A stretch of 64,000 nucleotides of DNA from Strongylocentrotus purpuratus (taxonomy: Eukaryota > Echinodermata > Echinoidea > Camarodonta > Strongylocentrotidae): the NCBI RefSeq assembly GCF_000002235.5, contig NW_022145609.1, positions 30,419,301 through 30,483,300 on the forward strand, given 5' to 3'. The position numbers and the translations under genes were made by a program. Positions 11,091 to 24,056 of this stretch are shown in pieces; positions within the stretch are counted from its first letter, which is position 1; each line of letters starts with the position of its first letter. The notes beneath the pieces were generated by a model. It worked only from the letters and a program-made list of their open reading frames with translations. It was not told the origin of the DNA and ran no database searches.

Positions 11091-11136
<46 letters not shown>

Positions 11137-11314
11137 TCCTTTCTTTCTCTCTATCTGCTATAAAGCCGAAACCATCCTCGAATAACCAAGCTGTTTACGG
11201 AAATTATAGCCTTGAAAGTACAAAGAAGGAAAAATGAAAGTTTGAAGAATGTTAACAAACCTCCTGATTTAAGCTGTTGGTTTTGTTAAAGCATGTTGTC
11301 ATGTTTTTCACGGG

Positions 11315-11452
11315 GAAACAATCACCGATTACAAACTGGAGCGACTCGATACAATTATGCATAGGCCCTATACCTTCAGCCAATGAGCGCCTGTTGTCTC
11401 TCTATTTCCTCTCTTTCTCTTCTTTCTTTCTTTCTCTCTCTCTCTCTCTCTG
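11315..11452 (-). promoter_or_regulatory. Decayed duplicate of the gene A promoter
   Basis: Matches 10125-10211 (AAACAATCACCGATTAC, CCAATGAGCGCC) and carries a CT tract at 11418-11452. The TATA box has become TACAATTATGCATAGG and no signal exon follows. Confidence 0.4.
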
Positions 11453-13834
11453 CTTAAAAAGGAAACTATCCTCGAATGATCTATAGATGTTTACGAAAAT
11501 AGCCTTGAAAGTTCAAAGAAAGAAAAATGAAAGTTTGAAGATTATGTAGAATGTTAATTTAAGATGTTGGTTTTGTTTAAGCAGGGAGTTTTCATGGTTG
11601 TGGCTTCCTGGTTAAAGTGAATGGTTACAGTCAACGAGACAGATAATGTCGGTCTCACGGGTTCTGGGAAGTTATTAGAGGCTTCGCGAGACCGAGGGCC
11701 TTCTACTGATCTAGGGATTATGGTGCCCGGGTCAAACAATGAAATTGCCCCCCTCCCCCCTTCCAAAAGTTATCTACGTAATTTACAAGCGAGAGAGCAA
11801 AGCGGACTAACAGTAGGATTACGCCTTTTAAAAAAAGATGCATGCTACCTAACGCACAAATCCAAAAGGTAATACTAAAATCGAAGTTTACATTTTTTGT
11901 TAAATTTTGAACCATAAGCGACGTGGGCCTTCTTTTCATTTTTCCCGAATGGAGCGCAAAGGAACGAAAACTCGGGGGATATCTTGTACAGTAAGCAACC
12001 GACAGTTAAGATTTCTTTCAATGTTGAACCTTTGTAAATGCACACAGTTAATCGGGGCGGCGGAACGTCTTTCAAAGTTGGCCGGGGCACCAACAAAAAA
12101 AGGGCATTTTCGGGGGGGGGGGGGGGGGGGAGGGGCACCTACGAAGTTTTATCTTAAATTAAAGGAAATACAATTATGCTATTGATATAGTTTCTCTTTA
12201 CGTGGACAAGATACTGATTGAGCATTATATTTTGCAGTTGTGTGTGTGATGGTCTGAAGATACATGTATGATAAATGTATGATGTATAGATGTATGATGT
12301 CGCATTGCGACAGATTAGTTCTTATTGATAGAAAAAAAAACCGTCATGCTCTCGTTTTTAATACGTATAATCTCTTAACGAAAGAATGAATAAGACCCTT
12401 ATAAAATTACATTATTATATAAACTAAAATGCAAATGAGCGTAGCGGGCGAGCTTGTGAGAAATTGGAGGGGAAAATACCCTCATTCGCTTTAGATTACG
12501 GAGCACATAATATTAGGAAGGCTATGCGAATTCTGTTGTTTCAGGGGAGACGGGTCGGGGGTGGGGGTGTGACAAAAATATATTTTCTTTTCCCACTTAA
12601 AAGGGGGCATTTGGGGGGAACTTAAAAAAGTGGGGGCACTATGCCCCCTTGCTCCCCCCCCCCCCCCGAGCGCTGCGCCTTTGCTATTTTATCCGAATGT
12701 ATCTTATAGGGGCGCAAGATTAAAAAACAGCTGATGAAACTTATACATTATAAAGTGAAAGCTTTCATAAACAATGATTGTTATGTTTTAAAAGAAACTA
12801 ACATTCAATGACGGACTGTGCTTATTTGCGAGTTTTAGTCTGTCTCCCCAACAAAGGCCCGACAATGAAATTAGGATGTAAGATTTAATTTATGCATCTT
12901 CTGTAACTTTTCTAATCAGCTGATCGTGTATGTCATTGTATGTATAATGGACCCTCATCCATGATCCAAAATTATGTTTTTCTTCACATTCTATTTCTGT
13001 TGTCATGCTGAAGTAAAATTTGTTTTCTTGTACTGTAATTTATTTTGAAATAGAAATTGCCTTCAAGTTATATCTACGGTGCCATGTCAAAATATAATAA
13101 ATATCCGCTCTCTGGTACATTCATCTCAGTTGATTTTGTAACTGAGCAGCGGAAAACGTTGATTTTGTGAAAAACAAATACCAGAAGCGGTTAGAGTATG
13201 TAATTACATGAGAAAATAAAATGTTAAAGAAAATAAAGTGTCTTTCTTCCTCGTTCGCTGAAAATATCCTGACAGCAAGGCGCCCGAATATATATTATAT
13301 CTTTTATTTCGAAATTTGACCACACTCATTATAGAAACATGATAAATAAGGGCAACAATTGGCCCGAATACCCTCAAACTAGGTCATTGATGTATACATT
13401 CGGCGGCGAGGTGCCCAGATAGAGTACTTTAAATCATGTCTAGTGTGTTGATTACAAACTAATTTTTTAGTCGTCCTCGGGGGTTTCCAGGGGGTATTTG
13501 TCCTGAAACAGTGAAACGCACAGGAAGACATTTTCAGTTTTGACTTTCTCATGCAAATGTATTTTTAACATTCCCCTGCCAGATAAATCAGGCTTTAAAA
13601 CAACACATCCGTGAGATCTTCCGAGAACCTATAAAATAATTTTCAAGGGGGAAATCCCCAAGTTCTGTTGAGAGCCAGACGGGCTAGGTGTATACCACAT
13701 ATACTCATGACATGGCAGTTTATGCCCTTCTGGCTTACTACGTATATGTCGCGGTAAATCTCCTCGGTTTACCTCGAGTGGGTGAACGTAGACTTTGGGT
13801 GCATATACTGCTTGTCAAGTCTGACACAGCATAT
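11395..13834. repeat. Segmental duplication, copy 2 (with 1-2520)
   Basis: Upstream spacer of gene A. It matches 1-2520 at well over 90 percent by eye and is interrupted at its right end by the Harbinger element. I see no host exon in it. Confidence 0.85.
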
Positions 13835-16499
13835 AATGCTAGGAGTCCACTGGGCCGGCGCCAGTTGGTGCCAGTTCGCGCCAAAGATTATGTGATTGGC
13901 GCGTAGTGGCTCGCAGTGGCGCCGAATTAATGTCCGCTCGGCATGTGTCGCCAAGTGGAATACACTGGGTGCCATATGGCGTGCGCCAAATGCCACCCGG
14001 CTTGCTCCAAAATGTTGCGCCAGTTCGAGCCAGTTCGCGCCATTACACGGCCATTTGATTCCAAAATTCACCCTGTTGGCGCCATTCGCGCCAATAGACG
14101 GCTACTTTGCGCCACTTGGTGATTAGTTTGTGCCAAAGGTCGCCGAATTGGTTTGAACTCGCCGCCGCTTGGCGCTACTGGTCCATTCCCTGGTCTCAAG
14201 TTGTCTGTCATCTCGCGACTGGGGCCACCAATGCCGAGCTGTCTTACCACTTCCGAGTGGGCAAGGAAACCATCCAGAAGTTTGTCCCTGATGTAGCCAG
14301 AGCGATAGTTGTCCTGATGGCTCTGGTAGATTCAAAGTACCAGTTCCTGTGGATCGATGTGGGTGGGGTTGGCCATCAGTCTGATGCCCAGATCTACAAC
14401 AACAGTGAACTGAAGGAGTGCATTGAAGCTGGCACTTTAGGCATCCCAGATCCAGCTCCTCTTCCCCATGATGATGAAGAGCACCCTATGCCGTACTTCT
14501 TCGTGGGAGACGATGCCTTTGCCATGAGGACGTACATGATGAAGCCCTAAGGCCGTCGTAACATGGACCAACAGCAGAAGATCTTCAACTACAGGCTGTC
14601 CAGGGCAAGGCGTGTGGTTGAAAATGCCTTTGGTATTCTGGCTCTGCGGTTCCAGTGCTTCCTTGGCCAGATGAGACAGGAACCAGACACAGTCCGCCTG
14701 CTCATTGAAGCTGCCGTCATGCTGCACAACCTCATCAGGAAGCGCTATCAGGCAGTGGACGTCCGCATGTTGGACCAGGAGGATGCCCAGCACAACCTCA
14801 TCCCTGGAGCTTGGAGAACTGCCGCCATCACTGTGAGAAAGTCCTGTTGTTGTTAATTTAAAATTTGTTTTGGCATTGCAGTCAGAAATGACTATTTATG
14901 CCAGCTAAAAAAAGCGGTATTTATTTGAATATATTCATATATATATATAATATTTTTTTATTATTATTATTTTTTTTTTTTTGTGCTCATTTTTTTGTTT
15001 TGTTATATATTTGGAATTCGAAATTAAATGATGTGGTACACTCTTTTATAAGAGCCGTGACTCGATACAATTATGCAGCTCTTTTGGATAAGAGAAAACA
15101 AAATGGGGAACAAGTAGACGTAAAACGGTGACACATAACATAAACATCAAAACAATAGGTGTACATTGGGAGGTGCATTTGTTAAATTCTTATACTGTTA
15201 ATAAAATGATTAACATCAAATAACGTTGAGTTAGTCTTTGCCGACTATTCAAAAAAGATCAATGCCGTGATATAGAAAATTTACTAGGAAAGAGATTAAC
15301 CATGGGTTAAATAGTGCAGTAACTATGAAAGGGTTTCCAGCTCTCGTGAGATGTTTCCCCTTTTCTAAAAATAAACCCACATTTTAACCAGTATCATCGA
15401 ATTTGATGATCTTGGTATTATACAGGTATAGAGTTGATATAAGTTATATAATTATACCCAAAGCATAACAAAAAGAAAAAGATATATATATATATAAAGT
15501 ACCCATGTACAGAATATCAGTTCTCAAAAGCTTATCCTCGTCATTATCTTGATATGAACCAGTAGTATCTATTTCGATGATATTACTATAATATCGATAT
15601 AGAAACATAAATGTGTAGGCAATGTAACCAAAACCCAAAACAGAGAAGTACCTTCGGAAAGCATGCCCGCTCTCATAAGCTATAATTAGTTATTATCTAA
15701 TACGACCAGTGTTGAAGGCAGTGATTACGATTACTATGATTCTATTATAGTATTATATTGTTTATCGAAATATAATTGAAAAAATATAAGGAAAGAGGTC
15801 ACCCCAAGGCAAAACAAAAAGAAGGTCCCTTAGAAAGAGTGTCAGCTCTCAAAAGTTGTTCCTTCTATTTAATATATTGAATTATGATAATATAATAATA
15901 TTGTATTGATATAGAACTACTAATAAAACTAATATTGTATTGATATAGAAATATAATAGGTAAAACTTCCACCAAAAGCATAGGAGAAAGTCCTGCGATG
16001 CCGCCCTGCTTTTATAGGCGGCAAGTGGCGCCGAATGGCGGGCAATCAGGTGGCATTTGGCGCGAATTAGTCACCAATCGGGTGCCGTTTGGCTCGCGTA
16101 GTGGCGCAAACAAGGTGCCCCTTGGCGCCAAGTGGCGCCATGTGGCGCGAAATCTCATTGGCGCAACTTGGCGCGCGCCATTACACTCCAGTGGATTCCA
16201 ATAGGCGGATTGTTTGCGCCAAAGGGCGATATGTTCGCGCCATTTGGTGCCACTTGGCGGACACTTGGCGCTGATTGCTCGATGCACTGAGTGGCGCGAC
16301 GAAAATTTCAAACATTTTGAAATTTTCTTGCCGCCAAATTCAAATTTGGTGCCGTTACGGGCCACCACGAGCCAGTTGGGAGGCAGTTTGAGCCACTACA
16401 CGCCACTAGGCACCTTATTGGCGACACTAGGCGCCACAGTAAATTGCATTGGCGCAAACTGGCGCCAACTGGCGCCGGCCCAGTGGACTCCTAGCATTA
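13835..16499 (+). mobile_element. PIF/Harbinger transposon with long GGCGCC-rich inverted arms
   Basis: Ends TAATGCTAGGAGTCCACTGG and its inverse, followed by arms (about 13850-14180 and 15995-16497) packed with TGGCGCCA-like words. It splits the spacer that is continuous at 2508-2525. The exact target duplication is unclear (TA or TWA type). The transposase lies inside. Confidence 0.85.
14185..14856 (+). pseudogene. PIF/Harbinger transposase (DDE_Tnp_4), broken
   Basis: It reads [14 protein letters not shown], then the DDE core [19 protein letters not shown], the conserved [19 protein letters not shown] and, after one in-frame TAA at 14548-14550 following MMKP, RRNMDQQQKIFNYRLSRARR and VVENAFGILALRF. 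This order is diagnostic for Harbinger nucleases. The N-terminal third is missing, so the element is unlikely to move on its own. A separate Myb-like partner was not found. Confidence 0.85.
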
Positions 16500-17885
16500 C
16501 ATAATATGGAAAAGTTTGCTTGGATTGTCTCATATAAAAGAATGTGACTTAAAACTAACTACCACATAGCATTGAGTGCAGGGGTCACGGACGGCTTCAT
16601 CGCGCATGTAGTTCCATTATGTTTATGTGAATGGGTAAAGTCCGACAACAATATACAACCAGTCAAAACAAGTTTAATACCAGAAGAAAGCTAACGATTA
16701 GTATATTCATTAGCCGCTCACCCAAAGCGTCCTGACCACAATGGAACGAGTGAGGGCTTGCGAGAGCGGCCGAAGCGCAGATGAAACTCGCTATTTTGCC
16801 CCGGCCCCCGACCCCCTAGGGGGTGTTTTCAAAAGGAGGGAACACGCATATGCGTACCCTAAATGACACTGATTGGGGTTGGGGGCGGGTATTTTGCTCA
16901 TCTCCAACGCAAAAAATACACGACATTGTGCTGGATTACTATGTTTTTTTCCGACAAAAGTAAGAAAGTTCATAATATTTTGTTATATTATATTTTTTAA
17001 AGGTTAGGCCTACCCAAGTAACTTACGGGCACCCCATGCAATGCTGGAAAGAAACGCACTTTTTTAAATAAAAAACTTCACTTTTTCATGCATAAATGCT
17101 TAGGCCAAATTTTGTTCTATTCACGCAAGTCAAATTGAGCGGATGATACACGTTTCCATATGGGCGAACCTCGATCTCAGTGTGAGCAGCATGGCAGTAG
17201 GATTACATACACAGTTTAATGAAAGTCCATATACTCTTGTAAATATGATCATAAAGACTTGGGAGAATTCAACTCAAGGACGATTTCAATACCATATCTT
17301 ACAGAAATCGCGTCCGGATTGCATTATATGTAATTGTAATACACAGGACTTCCCCTTCCAACGGCCTAGCTTGGGTTGATTTTTCGTAAGTCTTTACGGT
17401 CGTGTAAATTTTTAATAAAAATGAAAAAAAAATGTTTTTTTATTGAGTTAAAATGCTTGATGAAAGTGAATCTCTCATTAAAAATTTCTGCCGGAAAAAA
17501 AAAGCCGGACTAGCATTTCGTTGGACAAAAGTTAAGTAACGTCGTCGTAGGGCAAATTTGTTTATAAGTTTTTTTACAAATTAATGCGAATGATATAAAG
17601 AATGTACCAAAAGAAAAAGGGGACAAGATTGGTTTCAGAATAAGTTTAAAGAAATACTGTTTATTCTTTGCCTCATGGTGGCGCCTTAAACAAAATCAAA
17701 TGATTAGTAAGAAAAAGTAAGAAATTTCTTCATCAGAAATGATGTGCATGTTTTATTTTTATTAAGCAAATAATTACCGTTGGTTAAGGTGATGGGACAA
17801 ACTATCACCTCCGAGGCGATATGGATGTAGCAAAGCGAAGCTGAGGAAAGAAAGCGTATTCAGATCACCGAGGAAGTGATAGTTT
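16500..17885. repeat. Spacer blocks shared with 2500-3330 and 37495-37680
   Basis: 16500-16810 continues the duplication seen at 2508-3290. 17140-17350 matches 37500-37670 and 34590-34690 (GAGCAGCATGGCAGTAGG and what follows). No exon recognised. Confidence 0.65.
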
Positions 17886-19146
17886 CCCAGGTCGAAATTC
17901 CAGTTGATACCAGTTGAAACCAGTAAGGATTTCCAACTGGTATCTACTGGTTTGAACTGGTCTCAACTGGTCTCAACTGGTACCAGTTGATACCAGTTGA
18001 TACAATTTGGAAACCAATAGAAATACCAGTTGACATCTGAGACCAGTTGATATTACCAGTTGATTTACCAGTTGAAACCAGTAGATGATTACCAGTTGAT
18101 TTACCAGTTGAAAACCAGTATGATTACCAGTTGATTTACCAGTTGAAAACCACTAGATGATCACCAGTTGATTTACCAATTGAAAACCAGTAGATGATTA
18201 CCAGTTGAAAACCAGTAGATGAATACCAGTTGAAAACCAGTAGATGAGTACCAGTTGATTTACTAGTTGAAAACCAGTAAGATTACCAGTTGATTTACCA
18301 GTTGAAAACCAGTAGATAATTACCAGTTGATTTACCAGTTGAAAACCAGTACGAATACCAGTTGATTTACCAGTTGAAAAACCAGTTCAATGTATCGCAT
18401 GAATATTCATGATTTGCATGTTTTCACCGAAAATATAATTATCATGATCTTTCAAGCAAATGTGACAATGCACATACATTTTGTGATTTACATTTTCTTA
18501 GTTAATTATTGACAAATATATTACACATGTCTGATCATGTTTTTCATCTAATTTAAGACGTAAAATTAGATATATTGGTATATGTAATTACTTACCAGAA
18601 ATAAAGTGTATAAATTTATATATATATGTATGCACGAACAATACATGTAAAATCACACAATACACATCTGTAATCTACTTCAAATGATCATTGTGATGGG
18701 GTAATTGCAAGAGTTAGTATATGTGGTAAATTTGGTTGCCAGATTCTAATAATGATTATTGATTATCAGTTGATTGATAATCATCTGAAAAATCAACTGG
18801 TAAATCAACTGGTAAATCAACTGGTCTCAGTTAGCGTTGTTTCAATTTCCATATTAAAAACCAGTTGAATCTACTGGTTTCAACTGGTACCAGTTGACTT
18901 ACTGGTTTTAACTGGTACCAGTTGCCTACTGGTTTCAACTGGAAATTCAACTGGTAAATCAACTGGTAATTGAACTGGTAAATCAACTGGTATTTCAACT
19001 GGTAAATCAACTGGTCTCAGTTAGCGTTGTTTCAATTTCCATATTAAAAACCAGTTGAATCTACTGGTTTCAACTGGTACCAGTTGACTTACTGGTTTTA
19101 ACTGGTACCAGTTGCCTACTGGTTTCAACTGGAATTCCGACCTGGG
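17886..19146. mobile_element. Foldback element built from CCAGTTGA words
   Basis: Terminal CCCAGGTCGAAATTCCAG and CCCAGGTCGGAATTCCAG in inverse orientation. The left arm is many copies of ACCAGTTGATTTACCAG and GAAAACCAGTAGATGA; the right arm is the inverse, with one segment duplicated (18825-18945 and 19015-19130). The centre (18380-18780) is AT-rich and has no gene. Confidence 0.75.
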
Positions 19147-20234
19147 TTGTCATCGCCTGAAACCAAAAAGGTGACCATTTGCTTTATAGTCCACATCGGA
19201 AACATTTCCCTTCTTCCGTCATTTTAGAGCAACAAATCATCAATTAACAGCTAGCAAACGGTGTACGATACGTACAGTGGATGCAATACTTACGTACGTA
19301 CGTATACGCAACGTATAAGAAAGTGCGTTGCACTGTGTAGGTAGTACTTCTATCTACACAGTGCAACGAAATTTTCTTCTCCCATCAATGATGGACGAAC
19401 TATCCTTTAATTCATATCATCATATATCCAACACTTGTAAGAAGTTCATACTAATGGTCTACATCAATTTGAAAGGGAAAAACTAATTAAGCTTCTAGGT
19501 ATTCTTGAGTTCTCTTAATAAAAGAAAATAAGATATCGGATTCAAACTAAACTTTCTCTGAATGCTCATATTAAAGTTAACAAGTGATATCGTTTAAGTA
19601 GATGTTGAAAGAAATGTATAACAGCTGAGTGAACAAAGCAAGATCAGAAAATCGAGAAATCGAGTAAGTCGTCCAGACTGTGTGTTTAGCAATAACATAC
19701 ACGTACATGGTTTCAGTGCAAATGATTTCCAGCAAGTTTTTTATATTTTTTAAATTTTTTAATGGCACATTTTGCTAATGTAAACCACACATTTATCTCA
19801 TGATAAACAGTTCATAACTAATAATATTTAAAGAGAAGGTTGAGTTCTGGGAAGAGGTGAAAAATAATTTGTGAGCGTTGTCATTGCATTATGCAAGTGT
19901 GGAAGAACATGATCAGATACAAAAAGAGTTCACTGAAAAGCATGGCTCTTCAAATGCCTTAATATTCTAAGTATGGCATGTAACATCATAAAAATCGGGA
20001 CAAATTTTGACGCCACATGCTGGTGTAGTCCCATATATACATCTTTCTGTGTACAATGCTTGTAACTTTACCAAGACTGGGGCAAATTTCTTATTATTTT
20101 GATGATTCCAGAATCTGCAGTACATACCAATACTTATCAACCTTTTCTGATCGATTCCTAAACGTTTCTTTCACAATGCAATCGCATGACCAGAAATCAA
20201 CTTCATCTTTAAGCTATAGTCTTTCTGGAAAAAT
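19147..20234. other. Spacer without recognised gene
   Basis: AT-rich. 19645-19825 matches 37670-37815. A palindrome, GTGCGTTGCACTGTGTAGGT with its inverse, lies at about 19320-19370. No exon with family similarity seen. Confidence 0.5.
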
Positions 20235-20870
20235 TACATCGCCAGAACTCAAGGTCATCCTTGAGTCACATCAAACCATACCAGAACGCAAGGTCACCTT
20301 TGAGTCACACCTAACCATACCAGAACTCAAGGTCACCTTTGAGTCGCACCAAACCATACCAAAACTCAAGGTCACCTTTGAGCCGCACCAAACCATACCA
20401 AAACTCAAGGTCTCCTTTGAGCCGCACCAAAACCAAAAACCAGAACTCAAGGTAACATTTGAGTCGCACCAAACCATAACAGAACTCAAGGTCACCTTTG
20501 AGTCGCACCAAACCATACCAAAACTCAAGGTCACCTTTGAGCCGCACCAAAACCATACCAGAACTCAAGGTCACCTTTGAGTCGCACCAAACCATAACAG
20601 AACTCTAGGTCATCTTTGAGTCGCACTAAACTATACCAGAACTCAAGGTCAGCTTTGAGTCGCACCAAACCATACCAAAACTCAAGGTCACCTTTGAGCC
20701 GCACCAAAACCATACCAGAACTCAAGGTCACCTTTGAGTCGCACCAAACCATAACAGAACTCAAGGTCACCTTTGAGTCGCACCAAACTATACCAGAACT
20801 CAAGGTCACCCTAGAGTCGCATCAAACCATACCAGAACTTAAGGTCACCTTTGAGTCACACCAAACCATC
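20235..20870. repeat. 39-bp minisatellite array 2
   Basis: About 16 units of the same repeat, followed by the same unique flank (CATCTGCGCCAAAGTCATGG) as array 1. It lies between the tail exons behind gene B and the promoter of gene A. Confidence 0.85.
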
Positions 20871-21069
20871 TGCGCCAAAGTCATGGTATGCAAACAGGTG
20901 AGGGACAAGGCTATTGAAATTGCTTCGAAAATCTTTGCGATCGTTTTTATCTGTATTTTCTTTTGTTTCAAGATTAGGGATAGCCACATGAAATCATGCT
21001 GTGGATATCTTTGTGTGTCCTCCTGATGATGAATCAACATGGAGTAGCTGTTTTCTGATGGTGTAGGTA

Positions 21070-22022
21070 CATTGTAAAAAAGAATTTGTTCATTGGTAAT
21101 TTTTACGTATTTTTCCATGTAGAATTTACTTGAAAACATTAGTTTTGCCACTTACGCACTAAATTAAGTCTTGCTAACTCAAACTTTCAATTTAGTAGAA
21201 CAAACGTGGAATATTTAAGTTAAATCAAATACATAAGAACTTTAAGTAATTTCAGCTTGTATTAATTCAGTAATTTTAACTCAAAATCAGAAATTATACG
21301 TATTACTCAAACAATTTATGTTGATTATTCTTATCTTTTTAAAGTAAGGACCGATGCAGTGCGTAAAAGAAATATTTACATAATTTATGAATATTCATTA
21401 AGACCAAATTAAACTCTTTTTTAAATAAAACAATTCTTTTTTTGTGGTTGAATGAAAATTTAAGGACTTTAAAACATTTACTAATTCATTTAACACGGCT
21501 ACGCAAAGACAAGCCAATTTTTAATTGTTACCCAGTTCAAAACAAATCAAAACTTGATATTTCAGGAAATTGTCAACCAATTTTCCTTTTAAGATGCTAC
21601 GATCAAGTATATATAAAATTTGGAGCCTTTCAATATGTATCGAATTGAAGCGTATGTAATAGTTTGTGATGGTGGTAGATATATGTATACGGTTAAATCT
21701 TAAAAAGAAGTAGTGTTAGTGATTAGTGATTAATCTTAAATAGAAGTAGTGAATGATTAGTGGATGTTACTAGTTAGATTAGATGGGTACCAAATCGTGC
21801 AATATGTAATCCTATCATAGCTTTTTTTTTAATTATCTAAAATGACTACAGTACTAAAATTATTTACGTTAATGTAACTCGATTTAACTGAATAAAAATT
21901 TATTCAGCAAAATAAGTAAATTCTACTTAAGATGCCGTAGGTAATATTTACTTAATAGAAATAAGGCAATTCTTTTCCTCAATTTTATTGAGTTATTTCG
22001 ACTATTATTTTTTTTTACAGTG
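21070..22022. mobile_element. MITE, 953 bp, TA target duplication with empty site
   Basis: Ends CATTGTAAAAAAG and CACTGTAAAAAAAAA, flanked by TA. The paralogous spacer at about 4228-4240 reads GTAGGTATGGAAGG without the insert. AT-rich, non-coding. Confidence 0.8.
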
Positions 22023-22410
22023 TATGGAAGGCCGTTGGTGACTTTATTCACATGCCCCAGACGTATGCAAAGTTCTACAGAATTTGATGTTGGCTGCAAA
22101 AGGGACATAGTATCTTTAAATCATGCTGTGGATATCCTTGTGTGTCCGCCTGATGAGTCAACATGGATTAGCTGTTTGCTGATGGTGTAGGGTACATTCT
22201 CATACGTGATATTTCCATTTCCACCTGCCGATATCAGTCCGCTATGATTCTCGACCTGGAGGTAAGAAGAAAGAGAGATAGAGGAGAGAGATCGAGAAAG
22301 AGAGAGAGAGAGAGATTAGACATAAAATTGATCGAAATTCTAGTGGCTCGTAACTGAATATATGAAAACTGGTCTTCTTTTGCTAAAAATCTTGTTTTAG
22401 TTTTCTTGTA

Positions 22411-22804
22411 CCCTTTCCTAACTCGCCTGATTTTCATCGGATGCATCCGGACGCATCCGATGAAACGGCCAGTATGAAAGCAACAGAGGAGAAAAAGGCG
22501 ATCAAAACAGCGATTAAAATGGTCAAAGGTCGCAGTCATACGCGCGCTTTATCGTAACCAGCTGTGTTTGTTGATTCATGGTTGAACATGCTGCATGCTA
22601 GCTAGATGGAGTGCGGGCTTAATAATAACGCAATAATTCTTCACTTCCGGCAAGGGCCCGCCACAGCGAGTGAATTTCACCGGCAGTATGAAAGCGACAG
22701 GGGGGAAATTATTACTGCGGTTTCACCTTTGTTTACATAAGGAAAATTCAATCGGTATTTTCATCGGTGTGACTCCGATAGAAGCGAGTTTGAAAGCAGT
22801 ATAA
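22411..22804. mobile_element. MITE, 394 bp, in tail-exon spacer
   Basis: Imperfect inverted ends around AACTCGCCTGATTTTCATCGG-like and AACTCGCTTCTATCGG sequence, flanked by GTA. It is absent from the paralogous stretch near 4880. Confidence 0.6.
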
Positions 22805-22875
22805 GTATGATTTGGAAAAGATCTATAATATACTCTTTCTTCTAGGGATAGAATTTCTCCCAGGAAGCATTACAT

Positions 22876-23127
22876 TTATTTATTTTTAAATTGAGAATTA
22901 TTGTGCATAAAGAAGGGAAGTACCTCTGCGGGAGTTTGGATGACTCCTATCAGTCGTGCAAGATCTTCAAACATGGGCACAGTGCTCTCTTCAGGTGCCT
23001 TTGTGGTAGTTTGGATGACTTCTATCGGTCGTACGTGAAATTCAAACGAGCTAGATTCAACGAAAGAGAATGGGCTCTCTTCGGGTGGTTCGATCAGGGA
23101 ACTCCAAGAAGGACTAGCTTCATAAAT
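22876..23127 (-). CDS. Extra terminal exon T2 (Ser/Pro tail with EVIQT repeats)
   Basis: Acceptor CATAATAG then ATTTATGAAG, phase 0, 83 codons plus TAA, the same length as gene A exon 3 and over 85 percent identical by eye. It contains PIEVIQTTTKAPEES and ends NNSQFKNK. No private upstream exons are seen; the nearest phase-matched donor is gene B exon 2. Confidence 0.5.
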   Translation of the reverse strand: MYEASPSWSSLIEPPEESPFSFVESSSFEFHVRPIEVIQTTTKAPEESTVPMFEDLARLIGVIQTPAEVLPFFMHNNSQFKNK

Positions 23128-23592
23128 CTATTATGAAAGGGCAGCGGAAGATAAAGTGTATACCGGTACGAAGAAAGTACACTGAATGAATTGTTACTTT
23201 TACTCGTTTAGACCTGTTTCGACTGTTTATTCTACAACAAAATTTTTAACTATAAGCTAAGAAAGATAACCAACTGTCTTTTTCAAGACTATACCAACAT
23301 TCCTTTTCAGGACTATGAACCCTCAAGAAAGATCACCGAGAGTCCTTTTCTCGACTCCTTATAATCATCCCTCTCTCTCACACATGGTGCACCCGCAAGC
23401 CTACTGTATATATAACAAAATCTTTGTTGATAATAAGCATTAGACTATATGAAACACAACGTATTGCCTATATTTTTTTCAAAAAACCGTGTTGTACTTC
23501 ATCAAACTGTAATATCCAAATAGAACCATCCTGTCAAAATTCAGATGTGCAAATCACCGTATACGTATTGTTACAATAATATACTCTCTCTT

Positions 23593-23826
23593 CTAGGGGA
23601 TATAATATTTGAGGGAGATTACCTCTGCGGTAGTTTGGATGACTTCTATTGGTGGTACATGAGATTCAAACGAAGAGTCAACGAAAGAGAATGCGCTCTC
23701 TTCGGGTGCCTTTGCGGTAGTTTGGATGACCTCTGACCTGGGTATTGAGCTATCAGTATCGGAGGAGAATATGCTCTGTCCAGGCTGTGGTACAAGTGAA
23801 CTCAAAGAAGGACTATCTTCATAGAT
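23593..23826 (-). CDS. Extra terminal exon T3 (Ser/Pro tail with EVIQT repeats)
   Basis: Acceptor CAGCAG then ATCTATGAAG, phase 0, open for 77 codons to a stop. It encodes YEDSPSLSSLVPQPG and two copies of an EVIQTTA motif joined by KAPEESAFSF. It is homologous to gene A exon 3. It lies 0.5 kb behind gene B's stop, so it may be an alternative last exon of B or a relic of another array member. I cannot tell which from sequence alone. Confidence 0.5.
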   Translation of the reverse strand: MYEDSPSLSSLVPQPGQSIFSSDTDSSIPRSEVIQTTAKAPEESAFSFVDSSFESHVPPIEVIQTTAEVISLKYYIP

Positions 23827-24056
23827 CTGCTGTGAAAGAATAGCGGAAGATAAAGTGTATTCAAGGAAAATTACACTGAATGAATTTTTACTTTTATTCC
23901 ACATCGAAATCTTTTTGGATAATAATCATTAAATAATGAAACATTTCGTATTGTTTATAGAATTGTAAAAAAAAAAGTACTTATCTTGACTCATAACAAT
24001 ATAAAACCATCCTGTCTTAATTCAGATGTGAAAATCACCGACTACCAATAATGTTA

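Noticed and set aside
13896-14126. Frames in the Harbinger arms (also 15998-16504)
   Set aside because: Produced by GGCGCC repeats; left and right arms give the same peptide in opposite orientation.
20056-21026. Long plus-strand frames over the 39-bp minisatellite (also 3229-3749 and 37837-38202, and minus-strand counterparts)
   Set aside because: They are open on both strands only because the unit is 39 bp; there is no splice or family support, and copy number differs between sites.
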